The notes under the pieces are model-generated. The model made no database searches, was not told the origin of the DNA, and saw only the letters and a program-made list of their open reading frames with translations. A stretch of DNA of 7,595 nucleotides from Natrialbaceae archaeon B1-Br10_E2g27 (GTDB lineage Archaea; Halobacteriota; Halobacteria; Halobacteriales; Natrialbaceae), in contig LKMM01000117.1 of assembly GCA_001563885.1 (NCBI GenBank), positions 1-7,595 on the forward strand, given 5' to 3'. Within the stretch, counting starts at the first letter, position 1; every line of letters begins with the position of its first letter. Made by a program: the position numbers and the translations under genes. Of this stretch, positions 6,933-7,595 are shown one piece after another.

Positions 6933-7065
6933 CGGAACCGAGCCCTCTTAAGTGAGGTGGCTGTTTTGTCTCAATTATCTTCACATGGCCGCCGTTTCAC
7001 TGTCAAGAGACGGACCACTCGTGCGTTACGTTCATACGGCCTGAGCGCTAACCGCTGGGTACGGA
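6933..7065. promoter_or_regulatory. Divergent intergenic region between pilB and the DUF5793-like gene
   Basis: About 130 bases separate the two divergent starts and must hold both promoters. On the minus strand CTTAAG (6947-6952) could be a TATA element giving a start near 6924, which would leave only the ATG at 6905 on the pilB transcript. An AT-rich run at about 6970-6982 is an alternative that would give a start near 6950. On the plus strand only a weak TATA-like GTTCATAC (7030-7037) is visible before 7066. I cannot assign either promoter firmly. Confidence 0.4.
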
Positions 7066-7539
7066 ATGAGGCGCGAGCATTTCACCTTGGACGTCGATAA
7101 CGTCGAGTGGGTCGAGACCGACGGCAACCCGAGCAAGCCCTCGGTATCTATCGTGTTTACTGGTCCAGCGTCGATGCTTCGCGAGCGCCTTACCGGGACC
7201 GATGGCGACCTGCTCGCTGCAAACGAAACCGACGTTGCACTCCGACTGCAGGGGCCACTCGGTGAGGAGACCGACGGCGTCGTCAGTGTGACAAACCGAA
7301 TCACCGGCGAGTTTATTCTCGAACTCAACGAAGACGCAACGGACGTCCTGACGTTCATTTCGGCCGCCCGCGGCTACGGCGAAACGGCCGACGACGACGG
7401 CCGCTATGAAGTCGAGATCACCCTCGAGGACGACGACGAGCCCTTCGTCACCTACAACAAACGCACGTTTCTGGTCTATGACGACGAAGGGAGCCTGCTC
7501 AGACAACACAGCTTGATTCCAAGCGGCGTCGAGCTGTAG
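7066..7539 (+). CDS. Conserved haloarchaeal protein, DUF5793-like
   Basis: The acidic 157-residue protein has no signal peptide or membrane segment, so it should be cytoplasmic. I recognise the sequence style as the haloarchaeal family DUF5793, from the MRREHFTLDVDNVEWVE opening, the FTGP and RERLTG segments, VTNRxTGEFxLELNED in the middle and the highly characteristic end HSLIPSGVEL. This is from memory and not from a search. Predicted strands alternate with charged loops, suggesting a small beta-rich domain. No catalytic motif is apparent and its function is unknown. It is transcribed divergently from pilB. The ATG at 7066 fits the family N-terminus, and upstream there is only a weak GGGTACGGA as a possible ribosome-binding element. 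Confidence 0.8.
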   Translation: MRREHFTLDVDNVEWVETDGNPSKPSVSIVFTGPASMLRERLTGTDGDLLAANETDVALRLQGPLGEETDGVVSVTNRITGEFILELNEDATDVLTFISAARGYGETADDDGRYEVEITLEDDDEPFVTYNKRTFLVYDDEGSLLRQHSLIPSGVEL

Positions 7540-7580
7540 CTCGGTTTGTGCTTTCATCGGCTGGGAACGGACCGGCAGCT

Positions 7581-7595
7581 ATAAGTGTTTTAGGC
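7581..7595 (+). promoter_or_regulatory. TATA-like sequence at the right edge, probably for the next gene
   Basis: ATAAG (7581-7585) and TTTTAGGC (7588-7595) form an AT-rich patch after the end of the DUF5793-like gene. TTTTAGGC is identical over eight bases to the putative TATA region of the amidotransferase (1534-1541). If it works the same way, a plus-strand gene would start about 20-25 bases beyond the window. The 7540-7580 stretch otherwise shows only a T-rich run (7545-7555) that could aid termination. Confidence 0.35.

Noticed and set aside
7048..7557. Minus-strand frame of 169 codons opposite the DUF5793-like gene
   Set aside because: It covers nearly the same bases as a recognisable plus-strand family. 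Its own translation has no motif and lacks the acidic bias.

Overview
The window looks like chromosomal DNA from an extremely halophilic archaeon (class Halobacteria, possibly a Natrinema/Haloterrigena-type genus). The proteins are rich in Asp and Glu. The DNA is GC-rich, and Leu-Glu is written almost always as CTCGAG. Two genes have archaeal TATA-like boxes 26-27 bases before their ATG, the arrangement of leaderless haloarchaeal mRNAs. The pilus proteins and the DUF5793-like protein have characteristic haloarchaeal sequences. I saw no insertion sequence, integrase, tRNA, rRNA or CRISPR array.

Left part (1-2267, plus strand). The tail of a membrane protein ends at 83. A gene-free stretch of about 300 bases follows; it holds TATA-like elements, an inverted repeat where transcription should start, and a possible structured leader. 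Next come a GCS2-type carboxylate-amine ligase (389-1492) and a class I glutamine amidotransferase (1563-2267). They are a ligase/amidotransferase pair of unknown substrate and the best candidate here for an undescribed pathway.

Middle (2264-2950, minus strand). A SAM-dependent methyltransferase resembling Trm9/ALKBH8 tRNA wobble-uridine methyltransferases converges on the amidotransferase. The two stop codons share a single CTAG.

Right part (3022-6905, minus strand). pilB (motor ATPase) and pilC (membrane platform) are separated by 5 bases. They are the core of a type IV pilus assembly machine that inserts pilins and polymerises them across the membrane. No pilin or prepilin peptidase gene is present, so those subunits must be encoded elsewhere. 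Divergent from pilB is a small conserved haloarchaeal protein of the DUF5793 type (7066-7539). The window ends on TATA-like sequence that probably belongs to the next gene.

Most functional calls rest on motifs read by eye. Promoter, operator and leader-structure calls are inference from position and pattern.
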